DNA from: BS750m-G4 sp964472195
GTDB taxonomy: Bacteria; Bacteroidota; Ignavibacteria; Tepidaquicellales; Tepidaquicellaceae
Length of the DNA stretch: 54,618 bases
Direction of reading: 5' to 3'
Assembly (NCBI GenBank): GCA_964472195.1
Contig: CAYYJH010000006.1
Location: 1-54,618 of the forward strand
Shown: one piece after another, positions 35,044 to 43,874 of the stretch
Numbering within the stretch: the first letter of the stretch is position 1
Layout: each line of letters starts with the position of its first letter
Position numbers and translations under genes: made by a program
Notes under the pieces: model-generated
Told to the model about the DNA's origin: nothing
The model's database searches: none
What the model saw: only the letters and a program-made list of their open reading frames with translations

Positions 35044-36882
35044 TTGAAATACAAAAATTTATTAAAAACTCCCGCAGGGGAAAAATGGCAGAGGATAGGT
35101 ATACAAAGACGTTCCGGGGTAGCAGTTCCTTTGTTTTCTGTTTATTCATCACAAAGTATTGGTATAGGAGAATTTCGTGATGTAAAATATTTAATCAGGT
35201 GGTGTAAAGAAACCGGAATGAGTATCCTGCAGTTCCTGCCTATGAATGATGTAGGCAATGACTTTGCACCTTACAATGCTGTCAGTTCATTCGCACTTGA
35301 GCCGATGTATATCGCAATCAATAAATTAAAGAATGTTAACCTGTCTCCATTTAAAAAAGAGATTAGAAAACTTAAAAAATTATACAAGTGCGGGAGTAAC
35401 CGAATAAATTATAAAATTAAAAAAGAAAAGCTAGATCTCTTATGGAAAATTTATAACCGTTCATACATAAACAGGATAAATAAATTTGAAATGTACAGAT
35501 CTGATAATTCATACTGGCTAAGAGACTATGCTCTGTATAAAGTCATCAAAGAAAAACAATCTAATAAAAAATGGGAGGATTGGGAATGTATTTACAGAAC
35601 AAGAAACAAAGAATCTTTAAGAGAGTTTGAAAAAGTCAATTTAAAAAGGATAGTTTTTTTCTATTGGCTCCAATGGCAACTTTTTGAGCAATTTAAGCTT
35701 GTTAGAGATTATGCCCAAAAGAAAGACTTATTATTGATGGGTGATCTACCATTTTTAGTTGCACGCGATAGCTGCGATGTATGGGCTAATCAAAAACATT
35801 TTAAATTAAATCTTTTCACGGGTGCCCCGCCTGATATGTATTTCGCTTTAGGTCAAAGATGGAGTATGCCACCATACAACTGGAATGAAATCGAAAAGGA
35901 TCAATATATTTATATTAGAGAAAGACTAAAATATGCAGAGAACTTCTATGACATGTACAGAATAGATCACTTTGTAGGTCTATTCAGAATATGGACCATC
36001 GAAACAGATTTACCTGATGAAAAAGCAGGGCTAATCGGCAATTTTGATCCACAACAAGAAGATTCCTGGGAAGAACATGGTAAAAAGATAATAGATATAA
36101 TGATTCAAAATTCAGAAATGCTGCCTTGTGCCGAAGACCTTGGAACGGTTCCCAACTGTTCAAAAAAAATACTTCAAGAGTATGGAATTCCAGGAATGAG
36201 TGTCCAGAGATGGGCAAAAGAACGAAACGACAGTTACACTTTCCTAAATCCCGAAAAATACAGAATAAATTCTGTAGCTACTATTTCTACTCATGACTCC
36301 AGCACAATTGTTGATTGGTGGTACAACGAGGCTGGCACAATTGATGAAAAACTTTTTAAAAGACTGTGTCTTGAAAAAGATGTCCATGAAAATGATTCTT
36401 CGGAAGCAATAAAAAAATCCTTATTTGATCTAACAAATTCAAACCAGGGAAGACTCTTATGGAAAAAAGAAATTAAGAACGTAAATACATTGTTAGATAT
36501 CCTTGGCACGAATATAGAAAAAGGATATGAATTTGTAGAACTATACTTAGATAGTTATAATGAAAAGAATAAATTTTGGGATTTCCTCAATATAATAAAG
36601 AAATACCAAAATAAGATATCTACAGATTTTATTCAGAAAGGATTGACAAAAATAAATCAAACTGCATCGATATTCAGCATTCAATTGCTACAGGAATGGT
36701 TATCGTTAGAAGAATCATTCTTGAGAAAAAATGAAGAAACATGCTACAGGATTAATTTCCCGGGAATAGTTGACGATAAGAATTGGACAACTGTCTTACC
36801 TTACTCTCTTGAAGAGTTACAAGAGCTGAAAATAAATTCTTTAATAAAAGATATCAATAAGGATTGCAATCGTATATGCTAA
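35044..36882 (+). CDS. malQ: 4-alpha-glucanotransferase (amylomaltase, GH77)
   Basis: This 612-residue GH77 enzyme disproportionates maltodextrins. It has the family's N-terminal RSGVAVPLFSVYSSQSIGIGEF and SILQFLPMNDVGNDFAPYNA, and the conserved catalytic set: nucleophile Asp308 (RIDHFVGLFRIW), acid/base Glu364 (PCAEDLG) and Asp418 (STHDSST). The sequence LMGDLPFLVARDSCDVWAN is also diagnostic. No N-terminal CBM20 is present. The start is TTG (35044). Its TAA stop overlaps the TAG stop of the convergent NeuB-like gene by two bases, so the end of this operon abuts the end of the sugar operon with no spacer. Confidence 0.95.
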   Translation: MKYKNLLKTPAGEKWQRIGIQRRSGVAVPLFSVYSSQSIGIGEFRDVKYLIRWCKETGMSILQFLPMNDVGNDFAPYNAVSSFALEPMYIAINKLKNVNLSPFKKEIRKLKKLYKCGSNRINYKIKKEKLDLLWKIYNRSYINRINKFEMYRSDNSYWLRDYALYKVIKEKQSNKKWEDWECIYRTRNKESLREFEKVNLKRIVFFYWLQWQLFEQFKLVRDYAQKKDLLLMGDLPFLVARDSCDVWANQKHFKLNLFTGAPPDMYFALGQRWSMPPYNWNEIEKDQYIYIRERLKYAENFYDMYRIDHFVGLFRIWTIETDLPDEKAGLIGNFDPQQEDSWEEHGKKIIDIMIQNSEMLPCAEDLGTVPNCSKKILQEYGIPGMSVQRWAKERNDSYTFLNPEKYRINSVATISTHDSSTIVDWWYNEAGTIDEKLFKRLCLEKDVHENDSSEAIKKSLFDLTNSNQGRLLWKKEIKNVNTLLDILGTNIEKGYEFVELYLDSYNEKNKFWDFLNIIKKYQNKISTDFIQKGLTKINQTASIFSIQLLQEWLSLEESFLRKNEETCYRINFPGIVDDKNWTTVLPYSLEELQELKINSLIKDINKDCNRIC

Positions 36883-37757
36883 ATCCTTCTTAACTTTTTC
36901 CTCGGTTCTAATTCACTTTCATATACTCTTTTTATACCATCGCCTAAAGATTTTTCTATATCCCTGATATTTTTAACCAACCTATGAAAACCGCCAATCT
37001 CAACAGAAGCAGCCTGGTCTGTACCCCACATAGCTCTATCGAGTGTAATATGTCTTTCTACAAAAGTAGCCCCCAGAGCAACAGCAGCCCAGCTTGGAGC
37101 AAGTCCAACTTCGTGTCCGGAATAACCAATTGGAACAGTCGGATACATATTCTTCAATGTCCGAATCATATTCAAATTCAGCTCTTTCAAATTGCACGGA
37201 TATGTAGAGGTCGAATGAGCAATTAGTAAGTTATTTGTACCTACAACTTCAACCGCTGCTTTGACTTCATCCATCGTTGACATACCCGTTGACATAATAA
37301 GTGGCTTTCCTGTGGCTCTTTTTCTTTTCAATAAATTATGATCGGTTATCGAAGCAGAAGCCACCTTATACAAAACAGGATCAAATTGCTCAATAAAATC
37401 TACCGACTCCTCATCCCAACAAGAAGCAAACCAGTTAATTCCGATCTCTTTACAAAATTTATCTATTTCTTTGTATTCCTCGAAAGATAATTCAACTTTA
37501 TGTCTGTATTCGATATAAGTTATTCTTCCCCAAAGAGTATCTCTTTCAATATGCCGTTGGTCTTTTGGAACACAAATCTCAGGAGTTCTCTTTTGGAATT
37601 TAACAGCATTACATCCGGCATATTTTGCTGCCCTTATTAATTTTTTTGCTATATCTAAAGATCCGTTGTGATTTATACCAATCTCAGCAATTATAAAAAC
37701 ACTTTCCCCATCACCAATGTGCCTGTCACCTACTTTAACCTTTGCAGAATTTGACAT
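36879..37757 (-). CDS. NeuB-like sialic/nonulosonic acid synthase without SAF domain
   Basis: This 292-residue PEP-dependent synthase of the NeuB family condenses PEP with an aldose to give a 3-deoxy-2-ulosonic acid. Motifs: IAEIGINHNGS, AVKFQKR, PLIMSTGMSTMDEV, IGYSGHEVGLAPS and FVERHITLDRAMWGTDQAAS, the last supplying metal- and PEP-binding residues. Well-known NeuB/SpsE proteins carry a C-terminal antifreeze-like (SAF) domain of about 60 residues that completes the active site of the partner subunit; here the protein ends after the barrel at SELEPRKKLRR. It is the last gene of a seven-gene minus-strand operon. The acceptor sugar is unknown. Confidence 0.85.
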   Translation of the reverse strand: MSNSAKVKVGDRHIGDGESVFIIAEIGINHNGSLDIAKKLIRAAKYAGCNAVKFQKRTPEICVPKDQRHIERDTLWGRITYIEYRHKVELSFEEYKEIDKFCKEIGINWFASCWDEESVDFIEQFDPVLYKVASASITDHNLLKRKRATGKPLIMSTGMSTMDEVKAAVEVVGTNNLLIAHSTSTYPCNLKELNLNMIRTLKNMYPTVPIGYSGHEVGLAPSWAAVALGATFVERHITLDRAMWGTDQAASVEIGGFHRLVKNIRDIEKSLGDGIKRVYESELEPRKKLRRI

Positions 37758-37788
37758 TTCAATTATTATTTAAATATTATAGTTTGTT

Positions 37789-38610
37789 TCACCATGCTGT
37801 CCACCCGCCGTCGACGATTAGATTTGCACCTGTCATATAAGCAGAGGCATCGCTTGCTAAAAATACTATTGCTCCTTTATAATCACTTGGAATTGCCATC
37901 CTTCCAAGTGGAGTTTTATCCGAATAATTTTTCACGAAGAAATCATCTTGAGAATTTTTAACACCTCCAGGAGACAAAGCATTTACACGAACACCCTTAC
38001 TTCCCCAATAAGCCGCTAAGTACTTTGTAAAAGATATAATTGCTCCCTTCGTAGCAGGATATGCTGCTGATTTATAAAAAGTCTGATTACCCCGTTCGTT
38101 CTGATAAATAGATTGATCAGGTGCTACAATACCATACGTTGAAGCAATATTAATAATACTTCCCTTACCTTTTTTTGACATCTCTATCCCAAAAATTTTT
38201 GAACATAAAAACGTTCCTGTTACGTTAACCTTAAAAGATTTATTCCACATTTCAAGAGGATAAACCTCAAACCTTGACTGTTCAGCTGCCAGATCCGGAT
38301 TTTCAAATCTATCATTTATGGCAGCATTATTAACCAGTATATCAACCTGTCCGAACTTTTTTAACACATGATTTTTTACCTCTTCTATTGAATCAGGGTC
38401 TGTAACATCCATATATTCACCTATAGAATTATCACTTAAACTTTGTGCAAACTCTTCTGCAATCTTTGTTTCAATGTCACAAACAACTACACTTGCACCA
38501 GCTTCTGATAATGCTTTACAATGTTGCCTACCCAATAACCCGACAGCTCCCGTCACTACAGCAACTTTATCCTCTAATAAAAATAATTTATTAATCTTTT
38601 CTCCTGACAT
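37789..38610 (-). CDS. Short-chain dehydrogenase/reductase
   Basis: This 273-residue classical SDR has the NAD(P)-binding VVTGAVGLLGRQHCKAL, an acidic strand-2 end (VVCDIET) that suggests NAD(H), the VNNAAIND strand, catalytic Ser in INIASTYG, and catalytic YPATKGAI (Tyr-x-x-x-Lys). The C-terminus VDGGWTAW is typical. Within the operon it lies between the aminotransferase and the NeuB-like gene, so it probably oxidises or reduces a hydroxyl or keto group of the sugar precursor that the aminotransferase also handles (inference). Confidence 0.9.
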   Translation of the reverse strand: MSGEKINKLFLLEDKVAVVTGAVGLLGRQHCKALSEAGASVVVCDIETKIAEEFAQSLSDNSIGEYMDVTDPDSIEEVKNHVLKKFGQVDILVNNAAINDRFENPDLAAEQSRFEVYPLEMWNKSFKVNVTGTFLCSKIFGIEMSKKGKGSIINIASTYGIVAPDQSIYQNERGNQTFYKSAAYPATKGAIISFTKYLAAYWGSKGVRVNALSPGGVKNSQDDFFVKNYSDKTPLGRMAIPSDYKGAIVFLASDASAYMTGANLIVDGGWTAW

Positions 38611-38619
38611 AACACTAAT

Positions 38620-39954
38620 CTATTTCTTTTTAGGCTTAAAATTGAAATTACTTGTTTTCCTGAACACTGGCTCGAGCAATTCTCCCTTTAAATATCCTTT
38701 AATATTCTTTTCTTTAACAGCTTTCTTTAAAATTTGTAATACTTCTTCGTAAGCTTTCAAAGTGTACTCGATATCATTGTAAGAATGAGAAAAGCATACG
38801 TTATGAAACCCTCCCCATAAAATTCCTCTTTTTATCATTTCCTGCTGCACAAGAGTTTTCATCTCCAACGGATTTCCTGCTTTCGCATTAAACGTAATAA
38901 TTGTTCTGCAATTATATCCAGAACACGAACTATAATCAATTCCTAATTTTTCAACAATTTTGTTGTATCCATCTTTAAGCAATTTCCCTTTTTCCGATAA
39001 ATAATCAGTTACATTCTTCTCTTTAATCTCATCAATAGTCGCCATTGCGGCAGCCAATGAAAGAGCTTCCCCCCCAAAGGTTGTAAAGAAGAATACATCT
39101 TTACTTAATAAATTCATCACATCTCTTCTACCAGTTAAAACCGACAAAGGCATTCCGTTAGCAATTGCTTTAGAAAAAGTTGCTAAATCAGGTTTGATGT
39201 CAAAAAACTCCTGTGCTCCCCCAGGGGCAATTCTAAATCCTGTCCACATTTCATCAAAAACTAATAATGAACCATTCTTTTTACAAACCTCCTGTAACTC
39301 ATGAAGAAAATTAGCTTTCGGTTTCTCGAAAACAAATGGTTCGAGTATAATACATGCTGTATCCGAATCAATAGATTGAATAACGGAATCAATATCATTG
39401 TAGTTAATGGTATAAGTAAGCTGCTCCATAAACTTTGGTATACCAGCGTTCCTATCCGTAACCGAAATGAACCAATCATGCCAGCCGTGATATCCGCAGC
39501 ACAAAACTTTTTCTCTTTTTGTAAATGCTCTTGCTAACCTTACTGCTGCAGACGTAACATCGCAGCCTGTTTTAGAAAACCTGACGCATTCTGCGTTGGG
39601 AATTACACTACTCACCTTTTCGGATAATTCGACCTCGAGTGGATGTGTAAGAGAAAATGTAATACCTTCTTCGATTTGCCTTTTAATAGCTTCATCAACT
39701 TTTTCATAACAATACCCTAAAACAATCGGTCCGATACCCATGTTATAATCTATATACTCATTTCTATCAACATCCCAGACATGTGAACCTTTTCCGCGTC
39801 TCAAATATTTAGGTGCTACTCCTTTAGTCCATTGGGTAGGTCCTTTCGCCAATAATTGAGAATAAGCAGGTATTAAACCCTCTGATCTTCTAAAAAACTT
39901 GTTCGACTCAGATATATCAGGATAGTTCTTATTAAACCCGACTTTATTAGACAT
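38620..39954 (-). CDS. Class III PLP-dependent aminotransferase (glutamate-1-semialdehyde aminomutase-like)
   Basis: This 444-residue class III aminotransferase has the pattern of GSA aminomutases: FSKTGCDVTSAAVRLARAFT, GYHGWHDW, ILEPFVFEKP, LVFDEMWTGFR with PLP-contacting Asp234, and Schiff-base Lys262 in TFSKAIANG. HemL itself is unlikely because the gene sits in a surface-sugar operon rather than with haem genes, and the C-terminus (LEPVFRKTSNFNFKPKKK) is extended. It probably aminates a keto or aldehyde sugar intermediate. It is separated by 9 bp from the SDR gene. Confidence 0.88.
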   Translation of the reverse strand: MSNKVGFNKNYPDISESNKFFRRSEGLIPAYSQLLAKGPTQWTKGVAPKYLRRGKGSHVWDVDRNEYIDYNMGIGPIVLGYCYEKVDEAIKRQIEEGITFSLTHPLEVELSEKVSSVIPNAECVRFSKTGCDVTSAAVRLARAFTKREKVLCCGYHGWHDWFISVTDRNAGIPKFMEQLTYTINYNDIDSVIQSIDSDTACIILEPFVFEKPKANFLHELQEVCKKNGSLLVFDEMWTGFRIAPGGAQEFFDIKPDLATFSKAIANGMPLSVLTGRRDVMNLLSKDVFFFTTFGGEALSLAAAMATIDEIKEKNVTDYLSEKGKLLKDGYNKIVEKLGIDYSSCSGYNCRTIITFNAKAGNPLEMKTLVQQEMIKRGILWGGFHNVCFSHSYNDIEYTLKAYEEVLQILKKAVKEKNIKGYLKGELLEPVFRKTSNFNFKPKKK

Positions 39955-39996
39955 ATTTTATTTTTTAAATTAGTTTAAACATTTGAATTAAATACA

Positions 39997-40902
39997 TCAA
40001 ACCTCTTTTATGTGATTACTTATTTTATACGCTATTTGTTTTCCCGTAAATCCTTCATACTCTAAAACATCTTTCAATAATAAAGGTTTAAACCATTCAT
40101 TTTCCAACGCAAACGGAATAACATCACAAATGATTTTATATCTCAAGCACAGTTCACCAATTATTGAATACAAACCGCCAGTCAAAAAATGATCTTCAAC
40201 CGTTACGATAAACTTTGTATTCACTACTGCCTTGAGTATAGCTTCTTCATCAATCGGTTTTACGGTTCTAAGATTAATTAACCTAACTGAGTAACCCTCT
40301 TTTTCAAGATATTCCTTTGCTTCAAAAGCCTGACTAAATAATATTCCGTAAACTAAAATCGTAATATCATCCCCTTCTGAAATCACCTCTGCTTTTCCAA
40401 CATTAAAATTTTCAGAGTGCTTAATCCTTGGTTTTAAATCAGTATACCTGATATAAAAAGGAGCGGCGTCCTCAATAATTTTAGGGAGACAAATCAACAT
40501 ATCTTCTTCATCCGCCGGGCAGAACACATTAACATTTGGTATTCCTCGCATGATAGAAACGTCTTCAATTGCCTGGTGGGTTGGTCCGTTTGCTTCTGAC
40601 AAAAACCCGGCAAACCCTCCTACGAGTTTTACCGGAAGATTTCCATACCCGACATCCGACCGAATAAATTCAAATGCCCGCATCGTGAGAAAGGTTGCGA
40701 GAGCATGAGAAACCGGTATCCTTCCTCTCAAAGCAAGACCAGCAGAAACTCCGACCATTGTTTGTTCAGTAATTCCTGTATCGATGAATTTATCCCCAAT
40801 CTTTTTCGGAATGTTTCTCAGGGCTGCCCTGTTTTCAGCAGTTACGATTACTATTCTATCATCTTTTTTAATAAGTTCCTCTAAAAGTTCTTCGTACGTC
40901 AT
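39997..40902 (-). CDS. Transketolase-like C-terminal subunit
   Basis: This 301-residue protein equals the pyrimidine-binding and C-terminal domains of a transketolase. The catalytic Glu lies in DTGITEQTMVGVSAGLAL; other family positions are AFEFIRSDVGY, GPTHQAIEDVSIMRGIPN, and the C-domain LINLRTVKPIDEEAI and VTVEDHF. It pairs with the gene encoded just upstream, which supplies the TPP domain. Split transketolases move two-carbon units between sugars. Its place in a NeuB/SpsF operon argues for a dedicated sugar-building role rather than the pentose phosphate pathway. Confidence 0.88.
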   Translation of the reverse strand: MTYEELLEELIKKDDRIVIVTAENRAALRNIPKKIGDKFIDTGITEQTMVGVSAGLALRGRIPVSHALATFLTMRAFEFIRSDVGYGNLPVKLVGGFAGFLSEANGPTHQAIEDVSIMRGIPNVNVFCPADEEDMLICLPKIIEDAAPFYIRYTDLKPRIKHSENFNVGKAEVISEGDDITILVYGILFSQAFEAKEYLEKEGYSVRLINLRTVKPIDEEAILKAVVNTKFIVTVEDHFLTGGLYSIIGELCLRYKIICDVIPFALENEWFKPLLLKDVLEYEGFTGKQIAYKISNHIKEV

Positions 40903-40967
40903 TTATACTAAATACTTTTATGTGTTTTCTTAGTAAGCTTATCTGTATTAGAAAGAATTATGGTTTC

Positions 40968-41780
40968 TCAACTCAACTCTTTCAAAAGAGATTCAACTTC
41001 TTCATGCGAAAAATTCGCAAACCATCTATCGGTTCGTGCTTCAATACTTGGAAGTCCTTTACCTCTTACCGTTTCAGCTATAACTAAACTCGATGTATTT
41101 TCATTATCTGGTAAACCCGAAAACGCTTTTTCTAACCCCTTAAAATCATGACCGTTCACTGTTCTCACATTCCATCCAAAAGCTTTAAACTTTTCAGCAA
41201 TAGGTTCAAGTGGTATTAAATCTTCCGTTTGTATATTCGCTTGTAATTTATTCCTGTCAACAATTGCTACAAGATTATCAAGTTTTTTTGCAGCAGCAAC
41301 AAGAACAGCTTCCCAATTAGAGCCTTCGTTCAATTCACCATCACCTAAAACAACAACAACTTTATTGTTTTGTTTCCTTATTTTACAATCGATTGCAACA
41401 CCCATGGCAATACTTAAAGAATGCCCTAAAGAACCCGAATGAAATTCTATCCCTGGAATACTCCTGTTAGGATGCCAGTAAATATCATCGTTTGCTTTAA
41501 GATGATTTTTCAATCTTTCCTTATCGAGTAAACCTAATTCAGCAAACGTACCATACAACACAGGGGCAACATGTCCTTTCGACAAAAACAGGTAGTCACG
41601 GTTTGGGTCCTTCAAATTATTTTTATGGAAATTTAAAAACTCTTTATATAAATAGACAATCAGGTCTGTACATGATAAAGCTGCCCCAATGAAACATCCT
41701 CCATCTGTTGACATTCTGATTATATGTTGTCTAACTTTAAAAGCTGTATCTTTTAATTCCCGAAACTTTTGTTCATCCAT
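40968..41780 (-). CDS. Transketolase-like N-terminal (TPP-binding) subunit
   Basis: This 270-residue protein matches the first domain of transketolase: SCTDLIVYLYKEFL, FLSKGHVAPVLYG, SGSLGHSLSIAMG, and the TPP/Mg motif GDGELNEGSNWEAVLVAA with Asn in VDRNKLQ. It ends with DRWFANFSHEEVESLLKEL, the usual end of the TPP domain. The partner domain is encoded 65 bp downstream. Together they should form an alpha2beta2 enzyme. See the operon discussion in the findings. Confidence 0.88.
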   Translation of the reverse strand: MDEQKFRELKDTAFKVRQHIIRMSTDGGCFIGAALSCTDLIVYLYKEFLNFHKNNLKDPNRDYLFLSKGHVAPVLYGTFAELGLLDKERLKNHLKANDDIYWHPNRSIPGIEFHSGSLGHSLSIAMGVAIDCKIRKQNNKVVVVLGDGELNEGSNWEAVLVAAAKKLDNLVAIVDRNKLQANIQTEDLIPLEPIAEKFKAFGWNVRTVNGHDFKGLEKAFSGLPDNENTSSLVIAETVRGKGLPSIEARTDRWFANFSHEEVESLLKELS

Positions 41781-41796
41781 AATAAAAATTCTATCC

Positions 41797-42609
41797 TTAG
41801 ATAATCTTTGTTTGTTCTTTCGAAATGGTTTTTAACTCTCTCAAATGGTTTCTATACCAATTAACACCAACATACTTCTCGTTTATTTTCATAAGTTCGG
41901 ATTTTTCTTTTAAAAGTGTCAATATATCGTTCAATCCGAACATTGGGTTTTTATCATAAAGATAATCATAGATGTTTTTTACAAATTCATAATCTTCTTG
42001 ATAATCAATCGTAAATCTATGCGACATTGAATAATCGAGTCCTGTTTCCCATGTAAAATTTCCAATCCTGAATCTTTTAGGATTCTCCCAGATAAAAGGA
42101 GTAGTGTGCTCTCTTTCCAAAGGAGACTTTGCTTCACGCCAGGCTGTCTTTAGAACCTTCATCGGAATTACCTCAACGTCGTTACCATCAGGGTGCGTAG
42201 CTGGGTGAAGATTGCTTACGAAATCAAAACTATTTTTATTCTTTACGTAATAATCTATGACTTTATCAATAATTTCCGGATCAATCAAAGGACAGTCAGA
42301 CGGAATTTTCACAACAACATCAGCTTCTAATTTAAGACCGGCTTTATAATGCCTGTCAAGAAGGTCTGATGCATGACCTCTATAACAATTGAAATTCTCT
42401 ACCCTACAAAGTTCAGCTAATTTATCGTCCTCATTTAATTCAGTTGTAGCAACAACTAAATCATTTGCAGATTTTGATGCAGTAATCCTTTCCATCATTC
42501 TAACAAGCAATGGTTTGCCAGCAAGTTTCATCATGATCTTATCGGGAAGACGAGTAGAGCCTGTTCTTGCCTGGACTACTATAATAATATTCAATTCTTT
42601 ACTGCCCAT
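41797..42609 (-). CDS. SpsF-like cytidylyltransferase
   Basis: This 270-residue nucleotidyltransferase of the CTP_transf_3 (SpsF/NeuA) family has the CTP-binding VVQARTGSTRLPDKIMMKLA, followed by LLVRMMERI, RGHASDLLDRHY and VKIPSDCPLIDPEIID, the metal-binding Asp region. SpsF proteins appear to activate a sugar acid as a CMP derivative, the step after a NeuB-type synthase. The start overlaps the end of the preceding gene by 11 bp. The C-terminal ~50 residues (ELMKINEKYVGVNWYRNHLRE) are typical of SpsF-type proteins. Confidence 0.88.
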   Translation of the reverse strand: MGSKELNIIIVVQARTGSTRLPDKIMMKLAGKPLLVRMMERITASKSANDLVVATTELNEDDKLAELCRVENFNCYRGHASDLLDRHYKAGLKLEADVVVKIPSDCPLIDPEIIDKVIDYYVKNKNSFDFVSNLHPATHPDGNDVEVIPMKVLKTAWREAKSPLEREHTTPFIWENPKRFRIGNFTWETGLDYSMSHRFTIDYQEDYEFVKNIYDYLYDKNPMFGLNDILTLLKEKSELMKINEKYVGVNWYRNHLRELKTISKEQTKII

Positions 42610-43567
42610 TTAAGAACTGCTTGCATATTCCTGCAATTTTTAATGCAGAAGTACCCCCATTTTGCATAGGTTTTAATTTCGTAAGATCATCCATATTGAA
42701 TAGAGAATGTACTTCCTTCCCCAACGCCATTCCCACATAGACTACTGAAGAATATTTTGTAATCAGGATATCGCAATTAGCAATCATATGATTCGTATTC
42801 CCTGAGTTAAGAATCAATGAGCCCGGAGCCCATTTCTTAATCTCCCGCTCCGCTCTGCTTACATTTTCATTAGGATGAAGTTTGAATATCATTTGCTTAC
42901 CGTTTGCAATTTCATGGGATTTCAATATAAACTTCTTTCTATTCTCGGCTTTGTATGTTTCTCTTGAATCCGAAGTACATACAAGAACATAATTTTTATG
43001 AGGAAAATCATTATTTAAATACCTTTCACAATTATCAAAATTTGGAATACCGGTTACACGTATTTTTTCAGCTTTGCACCCTTTCTTAATGAAAAGTTCT
43101 TTATACCCTTCCGAAGCTACACAAAAAACATCATATGCATTCGAAAGTCCTGTTGAAGCTGTACCCCCACCATAATAACGCGGTAAATGGAGAAACTTTA
43201 CTAAATGATATGCAATATTTTCCGGGTCTGTCATTCCTTCCTGAACAAGTATAACTTTTTTGTCTTTGATATTCTTTTGAACCATAAGGTCACTACAAGT
43301 TACAATGAGATCATAATTATTATTCTTACCCTCGTAATCCATGTTAAGACCGTGCTCAGTAATGTAATCCTCCGTAAGTTTTCTGAGTTTACCACCTAAA
43401 ACAGAAAAATTCAATAAACCGAGTTTCAAAGGAAGCTTCGTAAAACCACTCGTATAATATGGAGTAAAGAAATGATCATACTCCTGCAAGTAAGACGAGG
43501 TCGCATGCAGCATTGTAGTCTGATTTACAGACCCGCAGATAAATAATATCTTTTTCTTTGAATTCAT
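42599..43567 (-). CDS. GT-B-fold protein: glycosyltransferase or UDP-sugar 2-epimerase-like
   Basis: This 322-residue protein is the first gene of the surface-sugar operon. It resembles the CDP-glycerol glycerophosphotransferase / polysialyltransferase / UDP-GlcNAc 2-epimerase group by general pattern: a Rossmann-like start (KKILFICGSVNQTTMLHATS), FDNCERYL, a C-domain MIFKLHPNENVSRAEREI, and ANCDILITKYSSVVYVGMALG, where the KYSS-x-E-type loop normally binds nucleotide. I cannot decide between transfer of the CMP-activated product and a NeuC-like role making the aldose acceptor. The 11-bp overlap with spsF shows tight coupling. Confidence 0.55.
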   Translation of the reverse strand: MNSKKKILFICGSVNQTTMLHATSSYLQEYDHFFTPYYTSGFTKLPLKLGLLNFSVLGGKLRKLTEDYITEHGLNMDYEGKNNNYDLIVTCSDLMVQKNIKDKKVILVQEGMTDPENIAYHLVKFLHLPRYYGGGTASTGLSNAYDVFCVASEGYKELFIKKGCKAEKIRVTGIPNFDNCERYLNNDFPHKNYVLVCTSDSRETYKAENRKKFILKSHEIANGKQMIFKLHPNENVSRAEREIKKWAPGSLILNSGNTNHMIANCDILITKYSSVVYVGMALGKEVHSLFNMDDLTKLKPMQNGGTSALKIAGICKQFLNGQ

Positions 43568-43775
43568 TAATGAAAATCTATCATAGTAGAGTTATAATTT
43601 AAGGTATGCAAGACATTTATGAAATTGAAAATTATGGTTCTTTTAAATAAATGTTCTAAAGTATTTAATCAAAATCAATGTATTTCATATATTTAATCAA
43701 GATTTTCAATCTTTATATAAATACAAAAAGGATTTAAAAATATAACTATTATAATCATAGTATATTGTAAATCCG
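43568..43775. other. Ancestral dnaG / sugar-operon divergent intergenic region
   Basis: This AT-rich stretch separates the minus-strand sugar operon from the left 99-bp repeat. Before the restriction-modification insertion it would have joined the dnaG upstream region directly, so it probably contains the promoter of the sugar operon. No motif can be placed with confidence. Confidence 0.4.
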
Positions 43776-43874
43776 CAATCCATTTTATTTATTTATTTAT
43801 TTAAAATTGAAAACGGATTGAGTAAATTCTTTTGAAAAATTTCAAAGAGGTATATGAAAATTCCGCAGGAAAAA
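43776..43874 (+). repeat. Left copy of a 99-bp direct repeat flanking the restriction-modification insert
   Basis: This segment matches 47739-47837 at 98 of 99 positions; the single difference is TTTAAAATTG here against TTTATAATTG in the right copy. It contains a CAATCC...GGATTG stem-loop (arms 43776-43786 and 43810-43820), an ATTT tandem run, GAGG and the first seven codons of dnaG. It marks the duplication made when the R-M genes entered the 5' end of dnaG. Confidence 0.93.

Noticed and set aside
38620..39954. Aminotransferase as HemL of haem synthesis
   Set aside because: The motifs are GSA-aminomutase-like, but the gene is embedded in a surface-sugar operon and has an unusual C-terminal extension.
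39997..41780. Split transketolase as part of the central pentose phosphate pathway
   Set aside because: It lies inside a NeuB/SpsF operon with no other pentose-phosphate gene. A dedicated role is the better reading, though not proven.
43781..43802. ATTT tandem run as a CRISPR or phase-variation tract
   Set aside because: It has few short units and no spacers, and it is simply part of the duplicated dnaG upstream region with the same unit number in both copies.
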